Assembly (NCBI GenBank): GCA_965216905.1
Contig: OZ244213.1
Location: forward strand, 2,480,001-2,544,000
Length of the DNA stretch: 64,000 nt
Source: G965216905 sp965216905
Lineage (GTDB): Bacteria > Actinomycetota > Acidimicrobiia > Spongiisociales > ZC4RG35
Direction of reading: 5' to 3'
Translations under genes and position numbers: made by a program
Notes under the pieces: generated by a model
Seen by the model: only the letters and a program-made list of their open reading frames with translations
Told to the model about the DNA's origin: nothing
The model's database searches: none
Part shown: piece after piece, positions 34,609 to 42,677 of the stretch
How the letters are laid out: every line of letters starts with the position of its first letter
Numbering within the stretch: the stretch's first letter is position 1

Positions 34609-35486
34609 GTGGTGAGCTGCAGGTGGGGGTTGGCCAGCACGCCGAGATCGACGAGGTAGCCGACCGGTTCATTCACCGAGCACGATCCGATCGAGCGGAG
34701 CACCCGGCGAACCGCGCCGTCGGTCACCTCCGAGCCAACGTTTCGCCACGTCGCTTCGGTGGGTGAGAACTCCGATGGATCCGTCGATGCCAGCACGTCG
34801 GTGACGGCGGCGGACCCAGCAAGGGCGGCACGCACCGCCGCAACCAGATTGAGAAAGCCGTGCTCGGTGGCGTCCTTCACCGCCGATGGGCAGCGAAATG
34901 GGTGGTGCAGTCCGGCGGTTGCCTTGAACGGTACGGCTCGCCGGACACAGTGATCCACGAACGATGCCACCGCCTCGACCGAGGGAAACGCTGCCGCCGA
35001 GACGCCGCCGGTGCGGATCTTGGCCCGGACGTCGTGGCCTGCCCGGCGCATCTCGGCTATCCAGTCGAGAAGGACTGGGTCTTCCGGGTGCGCCGACTCG
35101 ACGTAAACCACGTCGGTCCGGGCAAGTGCATCGGCTGTGTCCGCCGCGAGGGTGGCGGACACGGCACGGACCTCGACCTGGCAGACGTCGATTCCTGCGT
35201 CCACCTCTGCGATCGGAGTATCGGCCACGAGTGCGATCGGCCCGACGCCGGTGAGCGGGGTGGTGGGCGACGCGGCGAGCGTCACCGCCTGACTGGCGCG
35301 TACGATCATCGGACCAACGATCCAGCCGTGCGGTCCACGGCGGACTCGGCGGTACTCGGCGATGGCGGTACCCAGGTCGAGTTCCGCAGGAGGGAAGACC
35401 CCGGCGTAGTCGATCAGTCCATGGAGCCAAGCCGGGGTGTGGACTCGGGTCTGTGCCGCAATCGGGGCTGCCGATCCGTCGCTCAA
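34605..35486 (-). CDS. conserved-looking protein of unknown function inside the homogentisate operon
   Basis: 293 aa, no signal or membrane segment, alternating strand/helix pattern suggesting an alpha/beta barrel. Notable blocks are W-L-H-G-L-I-D-Y-A-G-V-F-P-P-A, V-R-A-K-I-R-T-G-G, V-P-F-K-A-T-A-G-L-H-H-P-F-R and E-H-G-F-L-N-L-V. The conserved-looking Lys/His cluster (K-A-T-A-G-L-H-H) could form an active site. It is translationally coupled to hpd and fahA (4-nt overlaps). The operon has no recognisable maleylacetoacetate isomerase, so this protein is a candidate for that step; this is inference from context only. Confidence 0.75.
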   Translation of the reverse strand: MSDGSAAPIAAQTRVHTPAWLHGLIDYAGVFPPAELDLGTAIAEYRRVRRGPHGWIVGPMIVRASQAVTLAASPTTPLTGVGPIALVADTPIAEVDAGIDVCQVEVRAVSATLAADTADALARTDVVYVESAHPEDPVLLDWIAEMRRAGHDVRAKIRTGGVSAAAFPSVEAVASFVDHCVRRAVPFKATAGLHHPFRCPSAVKDATEHGFLNLVAAVRAALAGSAAVTDVLASTDPSEFSPTEATWRNVGSEVTDGAVRRVLRSIGSCSVNEPVGYLVDLGVLANPHLQLTT

Positions 35487-36580
35487 AGGTTGCCTCGTTC
35501 CGCCTGTTCCCGCTCGATGGCCTCGAAGAGCGCCTGGAAGTTGCCGACGCCGAAGCCGGCGGAGCCGTGCCGCTCGATGATCTCGTAGAAGACGGTTGGA
35601 CGATCCTGCACGTTCTTGGTGAAGATCTGGAGCAGGTACCCCTCATCGTCCTGGTCGACCAGGATGCCCAACTCGGCGAGGTCGTCCAGGTCGGAGTCGA
35701 TTCGCGACCAGTCGAGCCGGGTTCGCAGGTCGTCGTAGTAGCTATCCGGAACGCCGAGGAACCGGACACCGTTCTGGCGCATGTGCCGCACGGTCGAGAT
35801 GATGTCGTCGGTGGCCAGCGCCAGGTGCTGGACCCCACCCGCCCGGTAGTAGTCGAGAAACTCCTCGATCTGGGACTTGCGTTTCCCATCCGCCGGTTCG
35901 TTGATCGGCAGCTTGATCCGTCCGTTCCCATCCCATAGCACCTTGGACATCAGTGCCGTGTACTCGGTGGAGATCTGTTCGTCGTTGAAGTGATGGAGCT
36001 GGGTGAATCCCATGATGTCGGCATAGAACTTCGCCCAATGGTCCATCTTGCCGAGCTCGACGTTGCACACGACGTGGTCGATCAATCGCAGCCCTGCCCG
36101 GTCGGCCGGTGCCCAGTGCTTGGTCGGCTTGTAGCCGGGGAGGTAGACACCCGAGTAGTTGGAGCGGTCGACGAATGAATGGATGGTGTCTCCATACGCC
36201 TTGATCGCCGAGACGACGACCTTCCCGCTCTCATCCTCGTACGACGCCGGTTCGGCATGGGGCTCCGCCCCGCGACGCAGCGCCTCCTCGAATGCCGCTT
36301 CGGCATCGGGAACCCGGAACGCAACGTCACGAACCCCATCACCGTGGAGGGCCTGGTGCTGCACGATGGGCGACTCCGGTCCAAGGCCGGCCGTGAGCAC
36401 AAATCGAATGTCGCCCTGCTCGAGCACGAAGGAGCAGCGATCGCGCACCCCCGTCTCGGGACCGGCGTAGGCGATGACGTCGAAGCCGAAAGCCGTGCGG
36501 TAGTAATGGGCGGACTGACGGGCGTTCCCCACGTAGAACTCGATCGCGTCGTAGCCCTGCAGGGGCATCAGGTCCGTCAT
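35483..36580 (-). CDS. hpd: 4-hydroxyphenylpyruvate dioxygenase
   Basis: Converts 4-hydroxyphenylpyruvate to homogentisate using Fe(II) and O2. 365 aa from ATG 36580 (GGAG 5 nt upstream), the normal length. The 2-His-1-carboxylate ligands are H169 (L-I-D-H-V), H252 (V-Q-H-L-A) and E333 (F-Y-E-I-I-E-R). C-terminal helix G-F-G-V-G-N-F-Q-A-L-F closes the active site. First gene of the tyrosine catabolic operon. No aromatic aminotransferase gene accompanies it. Confidence 0.95.
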   Translation of the reverse strand: MTDLMPLQGYDAIEFYVGNARQSAHYYRTAFGFDVIAYAGPETGVRDRCSFVLEQGDIRFVLTAGLGPESPIVQHQALHGDGVRDVAFRVPDAEAAFEEALRRGAEPHAEPASYEDESGKVVVSAIKAYGDTIHSFVDRSNYSGVYLPGYKPTKHWAPADRAGLRLIDHVVCNVELGKMDHWAKFYADIMGFTQLHHFNDEQISTEYTALMSKVLWDGNGRIKLPINEPADGKRKSQIEEFLDYYRAGGVQHLALATDDIISTVRHMRQNGVRFLGVPDSYYDDLRTRLDWSRIDSDLDDLAELGILVDQDDEGYLLQIFTKNVQDRPTVFYEIIERHGSAGFGVGNFQALFEAIEREQAERGNL

Positions 36581-36637
36581 GTCTGCTCCATTCGCCAGGT
36601 TGTGCCCTCTATCCAAGCAAGGAGTTCGATCCGCGCA

Positions 36638-36655
36638 ATCGCAGACGGATGCGAT
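36638..36655. promoter_or_regulatory. palindromic candidate operator upstream of hpd
   Basis: ATCGCA-6 nt-TGCGAT, a perfect 6-bp-arm inverted repeat, lies 58 nt upstream of the hpd ATG in the 155-nt divergent space shared with the small membrane protein gene. The size fits a dimeric regulator of the homogentisate operon, but no regulator gene is adjacent and no matching second copy was seen. Confidence 0.35.
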
Positions 36656-36735
36656 AGGCAAAGTGCTCAGATTGGGTGTCCCAGAGACCCGGTCGATGCC
36701 CGCAGGTTGTCCAGCCGGTGTGCCACCCTGGTCTC

Positions 36736-36912
36736 GTGATCGATCTATTCTTGCCGGCAACCGACGGCGGGGCTTTCGCCCAGTTCGGAGCCGTGGTGTT
36801 GGCCGGCGCGGTCGCCGTTTGGTTTCTGCGCCGCCGATCCGAATGGAGGGTGGTGGCCGCCGGTGTCACATTGATCCTTCTGGGATTGATGGGGCTCCGA
36901 GCGCTGCACTGA
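36736..36912 (+). CDS. 58-aa membrane protein, unknown function
   Basis: Starts with GTG at 36736 (V-I-D-L-F-L-P-A-T-D-G-G). Two hydrophobic helices (F-G-A-V-V-L-A-G-A-V-A-V-W-F and V-V-A-A-G-V-T-L-I-L-L-G-L-M) are separated by a basic loop R-R-R-S-E-W-R, so a two-helix hairpin with a cytoplasmic loop is likely. No family recognised and no clear ribosome site. Supported by coding-like composition and topology only; the tail ends 59 nt before a convergent gene. Confidence 0.45.
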   Translation: MIDLFLPATDGGAFAQFGAVVLAGAVAVWFLRRRSEWRVVAAGVTLILLGLMGLRALH

Positions 36913-36971
36913 CCTCGTGGATCGGCGGCGTGGGTCGGGTGGCCGCGAGGACCGTTCCGACCGCCCGACGA

Positions 36972-37445
36972 TCAACGGAACTCGTGAACTCCCCACCACC
37001 CGGACTCGTCGTGGTACATGCCGATTCCGACGTTGGTCCAGTCGTCGCCGGTCATGTTGCGGTAGTGGCCCGAGCTGTTGATCCACTGCCGGTGGTGTTG
37101 GGCGGCCGCCTCTTCGGGGGTCAACTGCTCGTCGCTCCACCAAACGATGTTCTCCCTCCAAGGCCCGGAGCTGTGTCCGAAGCCGTTCTCGCGCATGTGG
37201 CGTGCCCAATCCCGGGCGAACCCGTCCATGGCCGGGTCACGCTCGAGCGGCTGAAGCCCCAACGAGGTACGGAGGTGGTTCAGAAGTCGCAATGACTCCG
37301 CCTCCGCCCGGTCGAGCCGCTGCTCGGCCGTGGTCGGCGGCGGATCGATCGGGTCGAGCCCGAGCGCGCGGGTGAGGAACGTGGCCATCTGTGCCCGTGT
37401 CACCGACTGCTCGGGCAGAACCGGGTGTTGTCGGGTGGGTTGCAT
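36972..37445 (-). CDS. CAP/SCP-domain fragment (3' part of a frameshifted secreted protein)
   Basis: Frame carrying the end of an SLH-like repeat (V-T-R-A-Q-M-A-T-F-L-T-R-A-L-G-L) and a CAP (cysteine-rich secretory/PR-1) domain: L-L-N-H-L-R, N-G-F-G-H-S, E-N-I-V-W, H-R-Q-W-I-N-S-S-G-H-Y-R-N-M and the C-terminal V-G-I-G-M-Y. Residues before E-Q-S-V-T-R are out of frame. Joined to the 37400-37975 frame across the G run at 37413-37415 it would give one secreted SLH-CAP protein. Either a single-base sequence error or a real inactivating frameshift. Confidence 0.75.
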   Translation of the reverse strand: MQPTRQHPVLPEQSVTRAQMATFLTRALGLDPIDPPPTTAEQRLDRAEAESLRLLNHLRTSLGLQPLERDPAMDGFARDWARHMRENGFGHSSGPWRENIVWWSDEQLTPEEAAAQHHRQWINSSGHYRNMTGDDWTNVGIGMYHDESGWWGVHEFR

Positions 37446-37975
37446 CCCAGGGTGACTCCGGCGGTTCGAAGCCGGTCGATGTCGGCCCGGAACACCGATT
37501 CGCCGTGATCGGTGAACAGATTCCCACCGCCGTCGTCGGAGTATCCGAATCCCCGCACCAAGAACGCCGCCATCTGTCCACGGGTGAGGTGGACGTCGGG
37601 GCAGAACCGATCGTTCTCCGGTGGGTTGCAGCCGATCGAGATGCCGGCGGACGCCACCCGATCGATGTCCGCGGCGAAGATGCTCTCGTCGTCGTCTTCG
37701 AACACGTCATCCGAGCCCGGCGACAATGCCAGGGCTCGGACCAGGAATGCCGCCATCTGTCCGCGGGTGACGGGATCATCTGGGCAGTAGCGGTCATTGG
37801 CCGGTGGATTGCAGCCGGCGGTGACGCCGGCCGCGGCGATCGCTTCGATGTCGCGCTCATGGGGCGATCCGTCGTCATCCACGAAGGTGCCACGGTCCGG
37901 AAACTCCCGCGCCAACGTCGCCGGGGCCACTCCTATCAGCATCAGCAGGGTGCTGAGCAGAACAAGCTTCCTCAT
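37400..37975 (-). CDS. SLH-like repeat protein, 5' part of the frameshifted CAP-domain gene
   Basis: Begins with a clean signal peptide (M-R-K-L-V-L-L-S-T-L-L-M-L-I-G-V ... T-L-A) and two complete SLH-like repeats plus most of a third (each: I-x-x-x-A-G-x-T-x-G-C-N-P-P-x-N-D-R-F-C-P-D-x-x-x-T-R-G-Q-M-A-A-F-L-V-R). The frame stops after F-C-P-S-S-R, where the pattern requires F-C-P-x-x-x-V-T-R. That continuation is present one base away in the overlapping frame. Repeats of this type mediate cell-wall or surface attachment in related actinobacteria, as I recall. Confidence 0.75.
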   Translation of the reverse strand: MRKLVLLSTLLMLIGVAPATLAREFPDRGTFVDDDGSPHERDIEAIAAAGVTAGCNPPANDRYCPDDPVTRGQMAAFLVRALALSPGSDDVFEDDDESIFAADIDRVASAGISIGCNPPENDRFCPDVHLTRGQMAAFLVRGFGYSDDGGGNLFTDHGESVFRADIDRLRTAGVTLGCNPPDNTRFCPSSR

Positions 37976-38075
37976 CTGTATTCCCTTCGCGGCATCGCCC
38001 GTCCCCCGGGGGCAAGGTATTCACGCGCACGCCGCTATGGCGGTGCGAGGCGGCCCCTTCTGGCAGCGGGCTGAC

Positions 38076-38112
38076 ACCGGCGACCGAGCGCATGATCCGC
38101 GGTGTCGCCGGT
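38076..38112 (-). terminator. hairpin abutting a lipoprotein stop codon
   Basis: ACCGGCGAC / GTCGCCGGT, 9-bp stem with a 19-nt loop, touching the stop codon of the minus-strand lipoprotein gene. It lacks a T-tract, so it may be a weak or factor-dependent terminator. The rest of 37976-38111 holds GC-rich sequence that I cannot interpret, presumably including the promoter of the SLH-CAP gene. Confidence 0.35.
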
Positions 38113-38567
38113 CAGTCGATGGGTGGGGGGATCACCGGCCGAGGGCAGATCTTGGGTGGTTCCCCGGCGGCGCCGTGATACGAGTATCCGGTGGAGCCGG
38201 CCTGGAGCAGGATTCGATAGCCGTCGACCAGTGCTTGCGTGTACGCGACTCCCGGCTCCGGACAGCCGAGGCTCCCATCCGGCCATGTGACCCGTTCGGC
38301 CGCGATCACCTCGATCTCTGAACTCCCCAGCCCGAGCGAGGCGGCGAGTTCCAGGACCGCCGCGTCAACGGCATCTTGCATCGTGATGTCGACGGCGATC
38401 GTGGAAGCGGTGTCCGCTGTCAGGGTCGTTTCCCCGGCTCGGGAGGTGGTGGCGGGGCCGAGTCGGGAGTCGCCGACCGGCGGGGTGGTCTCGCCCGCCC
38501 CGCATGCTGTCACAGTGATCGCCAGCACGATCCCGATGATCCGGAGTTGGAATAAGTCGGTGGGCAT
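38112..38567 (-). CDS. small secreted lipoprotein, unknown function
   Basis: 151 aa from ATG 38567. Signal ending V-T-A-C22 gives a lipoprotein; then a Thr/Ser-rich linker and a globular C-terminal domain with the block W-P-D-G-S-L-G-C-P-E-P-G-V-A-Y-T-Q-A-L plus G-Y-R-I-L-L. That block recurs in many bacterial secreted proteins of unknown function, in my recollection. A longer upstream frame would overlap the divergent gene and lacks a signal. Only 38 nt separate it from the next start, so the promoters overlap. Confidence 0.75.
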   Translation of the reverse strand: MPTDLFQLRIIGIVLAITVTACGAGETTPPVGDSRLGPATTSRAGETTLTADTASTIAVDITMQDAVDAAVLELAASLGLGSSEIEVIAAERVTWPDGSLGCPEPGVAYTQALVDGYRILLQAGSTGYSYHGAAGEPPKICPRPVIPPPID

Positions 38568-38605
38568 CGATCTTCTGTCGAGAGTAGAGCGGACGGTGAG
38601 ATGAG

Positions 38606-39946
38606 ATGCGACGACCCTTGCAGAGGCCGGTGGGCGTACGCTTGAGCAAGGTGATGTTGGCGAGGCTGGATCCGTTCGACATCTCACGTCGCATCTACGA
38701 GACGCTGAGAGGCATCGGGTCCGGGACCCCTCCCCGTCTCCGGTTGTGGAACGGCGAGGAACTCGGACCTCGGTCGTCTTCGTCCACCATCGTGCTCCGC
38801 CACCCGGGTTCGCTCCGGGCGCTCCTCGTGCCCGCCACCGATCTGGCGGCCGGTGAGGCCTACGTCTACGACGACGTCGACATCGAGGGCAACATCATCG
38901 ACCTGTTGCGCTTCGCCCGGCGTCTCGACGGCGACGCCTCCCCGTTGGCGATGGCGAGGATGGCTGCACTGGCCAGGGCGCTGCCGTCCGACGTGCGGAA
39001 GTCAGCCCGGAAGCGACCGCCCATACCGGGGCGACGCCACTCCCGACGGCGCGATCGGCGGGCGGTCGGCCACCATTACGACACCGGGAACGGCTTCTTC
39101 GAGAGCTTCCTCGGCGAGACGATGGTGTACTCGTGCGCGCACTTCCTCGATCCGGGCGAGGGCCTCGACATCGCCCAGCGCCGCAAGCTCGACATCGTGT
39201 GCCGCAAGCTCCGGCTGCGGCCAGGACAGCATCTTCTCGATGTGGGATGTGGATGGGGATCCCTGGCGATTCACGCCGCCATCCACTATGGAGTGGAGGT
39301 GACGGGCATCACACTGAGCGGTCCACAGGCGGCGTATGCGCGAGATCGGGCCAAGCAAGCCGGGGTCGCCGATCGGGTAGACATTCTCGAGCGCGACTAC
39401 CGCGAAGTCGTCGGTCGATTCGATGCGATCGCGTCGGTGGGGATGGTCGAACACGTCGGACGGGACAAGCTGGCCACGTACTTCCGGGTGCTGCGAGATC
39501 GGCTCACCCCCGGCGGAGCAGTCCTCAACCACGGAATCGTGGATCGCCATGGAACAACGCCAAGGCAGCGCAGCCGCTCGTTCGTCGGCACGTATGTCTT
39601 CCCGGACGGGGACCTCCTTCCGCTGGGCTCCATGATCTCGGTGGCGGAGGCGGTGGGCTTCGAGGTCCGAGACGTCCATGCGTTGCGGCTCAGCTATGCC
39701 CGAACGCTGGAGCGTTGGGTGGCGAATTTGGAAGCGAATCGTCGCAGCGCCGTGGCGGCCGCGTCGGAGGAGACGTATCGCATCTGGCGTCTCTACATGG
39801 CCGGCTCGGTCGTCGCCTTCGAGCGGGGAGCGATCGGCGTCGATCAGGTGCTGCTCACCGATCCGGAACGGCCCTGGACATACGGCCGCGCCGCGCTCCT
39901 CGCCGAAGACGATCGAAGGCCGGAACTGGTTCACTCGTCCGACTGA
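38606..39946 (+). CDS. cyclopropane-fatty-acyl-phospholipid synthase-type methyltransferase
   Basis: SAM-dependent methyl transfer to membrane phospholipid acyl chains. Motif I of the methyltransferase fold is L-L-D-V-G-C-G-W-G-S-L, preceded by the family block H-H-Y-D-T-G-N-G-F-F-E and M-V-Y-S-C-A-H-F, and followed by G-I-T-L-S-G-P-Q and S-V-G-M-V-E-H-V-G. Up to 446 aa. The start is uncertain, with GTG 38651 or ATG 38654 as alternatives to ATG 38606, because the first ~16 residues do not look conserved. The 3' end overlaps the convergent HAD-SpoU gene by 16 nt. Confidence 0.85.
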   Translation: MRRPLQRPVGVRLSKVMLARLDPFDISRRIYETLRGIGSGTPPRLRLWNGEELGPRSSSSTIVLRHPGSLRALLVPATDLAAGEAYVYDDVDIEGNIIDLLRFARRLDGDASPLAMARMAALARALPSDVRKSARKRPPIPGRRHSRRRDRRAVGHHYDTGNGFFESFLGETMVYSCAHFLDPGEGLDIAQRRKLDIVCRKLRLRPGQHLLDVGCGWGSLAIHAAIHYGVEVTGITLSGPQAAYARDRAKQAGVADRVDILERDYREVVGRFDAIASVGMVEHVGRDKLATYFRVLRDRLTPGGAVLNHGIVDRHGTTPRQRSRSFVGTYVFPDGDLLPLGSMISVAEAVGFEVRDVHALRLSYARTLERWVANLEANRRSAVAAASEETYRIWRLYMAGSVVAFERGAIGVDQVLLTDPERPWTYGRAALLAEDDRRPELVHSSD

Positions 39947-41265
39947 TGGGGGACGTTGGCGTCGTAGGCATGCTGCCGGATCCAGGTATGCATTGCGATC
40001 CCAGAGGCAACCGCAGCGTTGATCGATCGGGTGGAGCCGAACTGGGAGATCGAGAGGACATCGGTCACCGCTCGCCGTGCATCAGCCGACAGCCCCGACC
40101 CCTCTTGGCCGAAGACCAACACGCACGCCCGAGGGAGGGTTGCCGACTCGATCGGACGCGAGTTCGGAAGGTTGTCGACGCCGACCAGCGGAAGACCGAG
40201 ATCCGTCGCCCATCCGACCAGCTCGTCGATGGTCGGATGGTGAAACACGTGTTGATAGCGGTCGGTGACCATCGCCCCGCGGCGGTTCCATCGGCGCCGC
40301 CCCACGATGTGCACCGATCCCGCACCGAAGGCGTTGGCGTTCCGTACGACACTTCCGATGTTGAGATCGTGGTGCCAGTTCTCGATGGCGACGTGAAAGT
40401 CGTGTCGGTTTCGATCCAGGTCCGCGACGATCGCGTCGCGTCGCCAGTAGCGGTAACGGTCGGTGACGTTGCGGCGATCGCCGATTTCGAGCAGCAGTGG
40501 GTCGAGTCGCACATCATCCGGCCATGGACGGGGGTGCGGTCCCACGCCGATGCCGTCGATCTCCGCTGCGTCCCAGTCGGCGATCAGCCCCGGGAGCTCG
40601 AGAAGCGAGCCGACCTCGGCATCCGGTGTGACGCCGTCCGTCCCGATGCCGCGGCGGTCGATGAAGACACCTCGCGCTCCCGCGGCTCGGGCCCCGGCCA
40701 CGTCACTGTGCGGTTCGTCGCCGACGTGGAGGAGTTGGCGAGGGCGACAATCCGCCGCGGCGGCCGCCAGACGGAAGATTCTCGGGTCGGGCTTTCGGAT
40801 CCCCACCTGGTCGGCTGCCAGCCAGAAGTCGAAGTGGTGTCCGATGTCCATCGCCGACCAGGTGGTGTTGCCGTTGGTGATGATTCCGATTGCACCGTCC
40901 GGACCGAGCTGCTGCCGGATCGCCACGAGCGCAGCCTCGACGTCTTCGAAGGTCTGCACGCGCTCGTCTCGAATCCTGAAGAACAGGTCGCCCAGTGCTT
41001 CGGCCAGTCGAGGGTCCGGTCCGGTTGCCTTCTTCACCAGCGCACCGATCGCGTCCCGGCGCATCTGGGCATAGGAGGTCCCGGGACGGGCACGAGACTT
41101 CACTGCTTCGTGGATCCTCGCGAACCTCTCGAGGTCGATGCGGCCGGCGGCATCGGGACGGCAGGCGACGAGCCGGTCGATGACCTCGGCCATGGCGATG
41201 TTGGCGACCGTCTGGAAGTCCCAGATCGTGTCATCGGCGTCGAATGTCACCGCACGGACCGGCAT
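39931..41265 (-). CDS. HAD phosphatase - SpoU/TrmH RNA 2'-O-methyltransferase fusion
   Basis: 444 aa in one uninterrupted frame. Residues ~1-235 are a haloacid-dehalogenase hydrolase: D9-A-D11-D-T, I-I-T-N (128-131), K158 in I-R-K-P-D and G-D-E-P-H-S-D (182-188). Residues ~285-440 are a SpoU/TrmH knotted methyltransferase: N303-I-G-S-V-V-R-N-A-N-A-F, V-F-G-Q-E-G-S-G-L-S (384-393) and S-I-S-Q-F-G-S-T-R-S-I-N-A-A-V-A (405-420). The halves are joined by ~50 Arg/Asp-rich residues. It probably methylates a tRNA or rRNA ribose; the attached phosphatase function is unknown. Confidence 0.85.
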   Translation of the reverse strand: MPVRAVTFDADDTIWDFQTVANIAMAEVIDRLVACRPDAAGRIDLERFARIHEAVKSRARPGTSYAQMRRDAIGALVKKATGPDPRLAEALGDLFFRIRDERVQTFEDVEAALVAIRQQLGPDGAIGIITNGNTTWSAMDIGHHFDFWLAADQVGIRKPDPRIFRLAAAAADCRPRQLLHVGDEPHSDVAGARAAGARGVFIDRRGIGTDGVTPDAEVGSLLELPGLIADWDAAEIDGIGVGPHPRPWPDDVRLDPLLLEIGDRRNVTDRYRYWRRDAIVADLDRNRHDFHVAIENWHHDLNIGSVVRNANAFGAGSVHIVGRRRWNRRGAMVTDRYQHVFHHPTIDELVGWATDLGLPLVGVDNLPNSRPIESATLPRACVLVFGQEGSGLSADARRAVTDVLSISQFGSTRSINAAVASGIAMHTWIRQHAYDANVPHQSDE

Positions 41266-42665
41266 GGGCGAGAGGGTAGATGTCCATGGTCATGAGGTTG
41301 GTGACAGGTCGCCGCCGGGCTGCGCTCCCAGGATGTCAGCGTTCGAGCGTCGTGGGCTCCATCGAAGGCGGCGTCAGGTGGTCGACATCGTTGACGGCCA
41401 GGCCGGAAGCCGGTCGTTGGGGCAGTCGAGTTCCTCGACCTGAGCGACGCCAGCACCGGCCGCTGATCCGAGGAGGACCCACTGCCAGTAGGCGCTGACA
41501 CGCCGCGCCTGGTCGGGTCATCCGCCCAGAGTTCGAACATGAACGCCGCGGCGGTTTCGGCGGGCATCGTGTCGACCATATCGGGGTACGGCGAGCCGAC
41601 GTCGGTCGACACGAAGGCGATGTTGGCGTCGACGTCGAAGGCCTCGAAGATCTCCCAAATGGGCGACATGCCGACCGATGCGGGGGCGACAGCCCAGCCA
41701 GTGTCGGTGCAGAGCGGCCGGTCGACGAAGTAGCCGGCTCCGAGGTCGTCGAGGGCGTCGACTGCTGCCGAGAAGCCTGCCTTGCAGTCGACGATGCTGT
41801 CTTGGAGGGTAGTGACCGCTACGACCACTTCGGCGTTGTCTCCGAACGCTCCTTGACGTGGTCCGTCGGTGGGAGCCAACGTCACCCGGACGGGAAGGCC
41901 TGGCTCGCCACCACCGGGCGCAGCCCAGTTCACCGCCGAGTTCAGTTCGGGGAGCGTCCCGGCGGTTCCGTTGACCGTCACGATGGGGAGGGCGGTCGTT
42001 TCGGCGTAGCAACTTCCCGAGTCGATGCGGGCGGGGTCGGTGGCGTCGCAGCGGGCGAACAGGACCGGGTCTTCGCCGACGAGGTCGACGTGCCATAGCC
42101 GCCAGTTTGAAGTCCGGTTGTGGGGTGCGGTCGGGAGGTCGAGTGCCCGAGCCAAGAATGCGGCCATCTCCCCTCGGGTGACAGCGTCGTCAGGACAGAA
42201 CATGGTTGTGGTGCACCCGAATGTGACGCGTTGGTGGGCGAGGCGTTCGATGTCGGCTTCGAAGACGCTGTCGTCGTCGTCGGTGAATCGGTCCGATCCG
42301 GCTCCGTCTGTGTAGCCGAGCGCACGAACCAAGAACGCAGCCATCTGTCCGCGGGTGACGGGGTCGTCCGGGCAGAAGGCGGTGTTGGCGGGTGGATTGC
42401 AGCCCCGGGTGACGCCGGTCGACGCCAGCCAGACGATGTCGGCTTGGAAGATGTGTCCGCTGGTGTCGGTGAAGCTGACGGCCGGCGCGGTGGGCAGGTC
42501 AGGGAGTGCGCGATGCAAGAACGCGGCCATCTGTCCGCGGGTGACGGGGTCGTCGGGGCAGAAGGCGTCGTTGGCCGGCGGGCTGCAACCTCGAGTGATG
42601 CCGGCGTAAGCGAGGTCGGAGATGTCGTCGTGGAACACCAGCGTGTCGGGTACGTCGGTGAACAT
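41247..42665 (-). CDS. SLH-like repeat protein, probably damaged at both ends
   Basis: From ATG 42665 the product has four SLH-like repeats (F-T-D-V-P-D ... G-I-T-R-G-C-S-P-P-A-N-D-A-F-C-P-D-D-P-V-T-R-G-Q-M-A-A-F-L-H-R; the fourth degenerate) and a ~220-residue extracellular-type domain. No signal peptide precedes the first repeat; instead there is a 13-bp triplication just upstream. After D-D-P-T-R-R (~41510) the sequence turns unprotein-like. Another frame reads V-S-A-Y-W-Q-W-V-L-L-G-S and stops at 41374, pointing to a second frameshift at a CGCG run. Likely a pseudogene, or affected by sequence errors. Confidence 0.65.
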   Translation of the reverse strand: MFTDVPDTLVFHDDISDLAYAGITRGCSPPANDAFCPDDPVTRGQMAAFLHRALPDLPTAPAVSFTDTSGHIFQADIVWLASTGVTRGCNPPANTAFCPDDPVTRGQMAAFLVRALGYTDGAGSDRFTDDDDSVFEADIERLAHQRVTFGCTTTMFCPDDAVTRGEMAAFLARALDLPTAPHNRTSNWRLWHVDLVGEDPVLFARCDATDPARIDSGSCYAETTALPIVTVNGTAGTLPELNSAVNWAAPGGGEPGLPVRVTLAPTDGPRQGAFGDNAEVVVAVTTLQDSIVDCKAGFSAAVDALDDLGAGYFVDRPLCTDTGWAVAPASVGMSPIWEIFEAFDVDANIAFVSTDVGSPYPDMVDTMPAETAAAFMFELWADDPTRRGVSAPTGSGSSSDQRPVLASLRSRNSTAPTTGFRPGRQRCRPPDAAFDGAHDARTLTSWERSPAATCHQPHDHGHLPSRPCRSVR

Positions 42666-42677
42666 GAGCGTCCCCTG

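Noticed and set aside
39133..41295. A 720-codon plus-strand frame over the methyltransferase and HAD-SpoU genes
   Set aside because: It runs across two real genes in the wrong frame or strand and has no recognisable domain.
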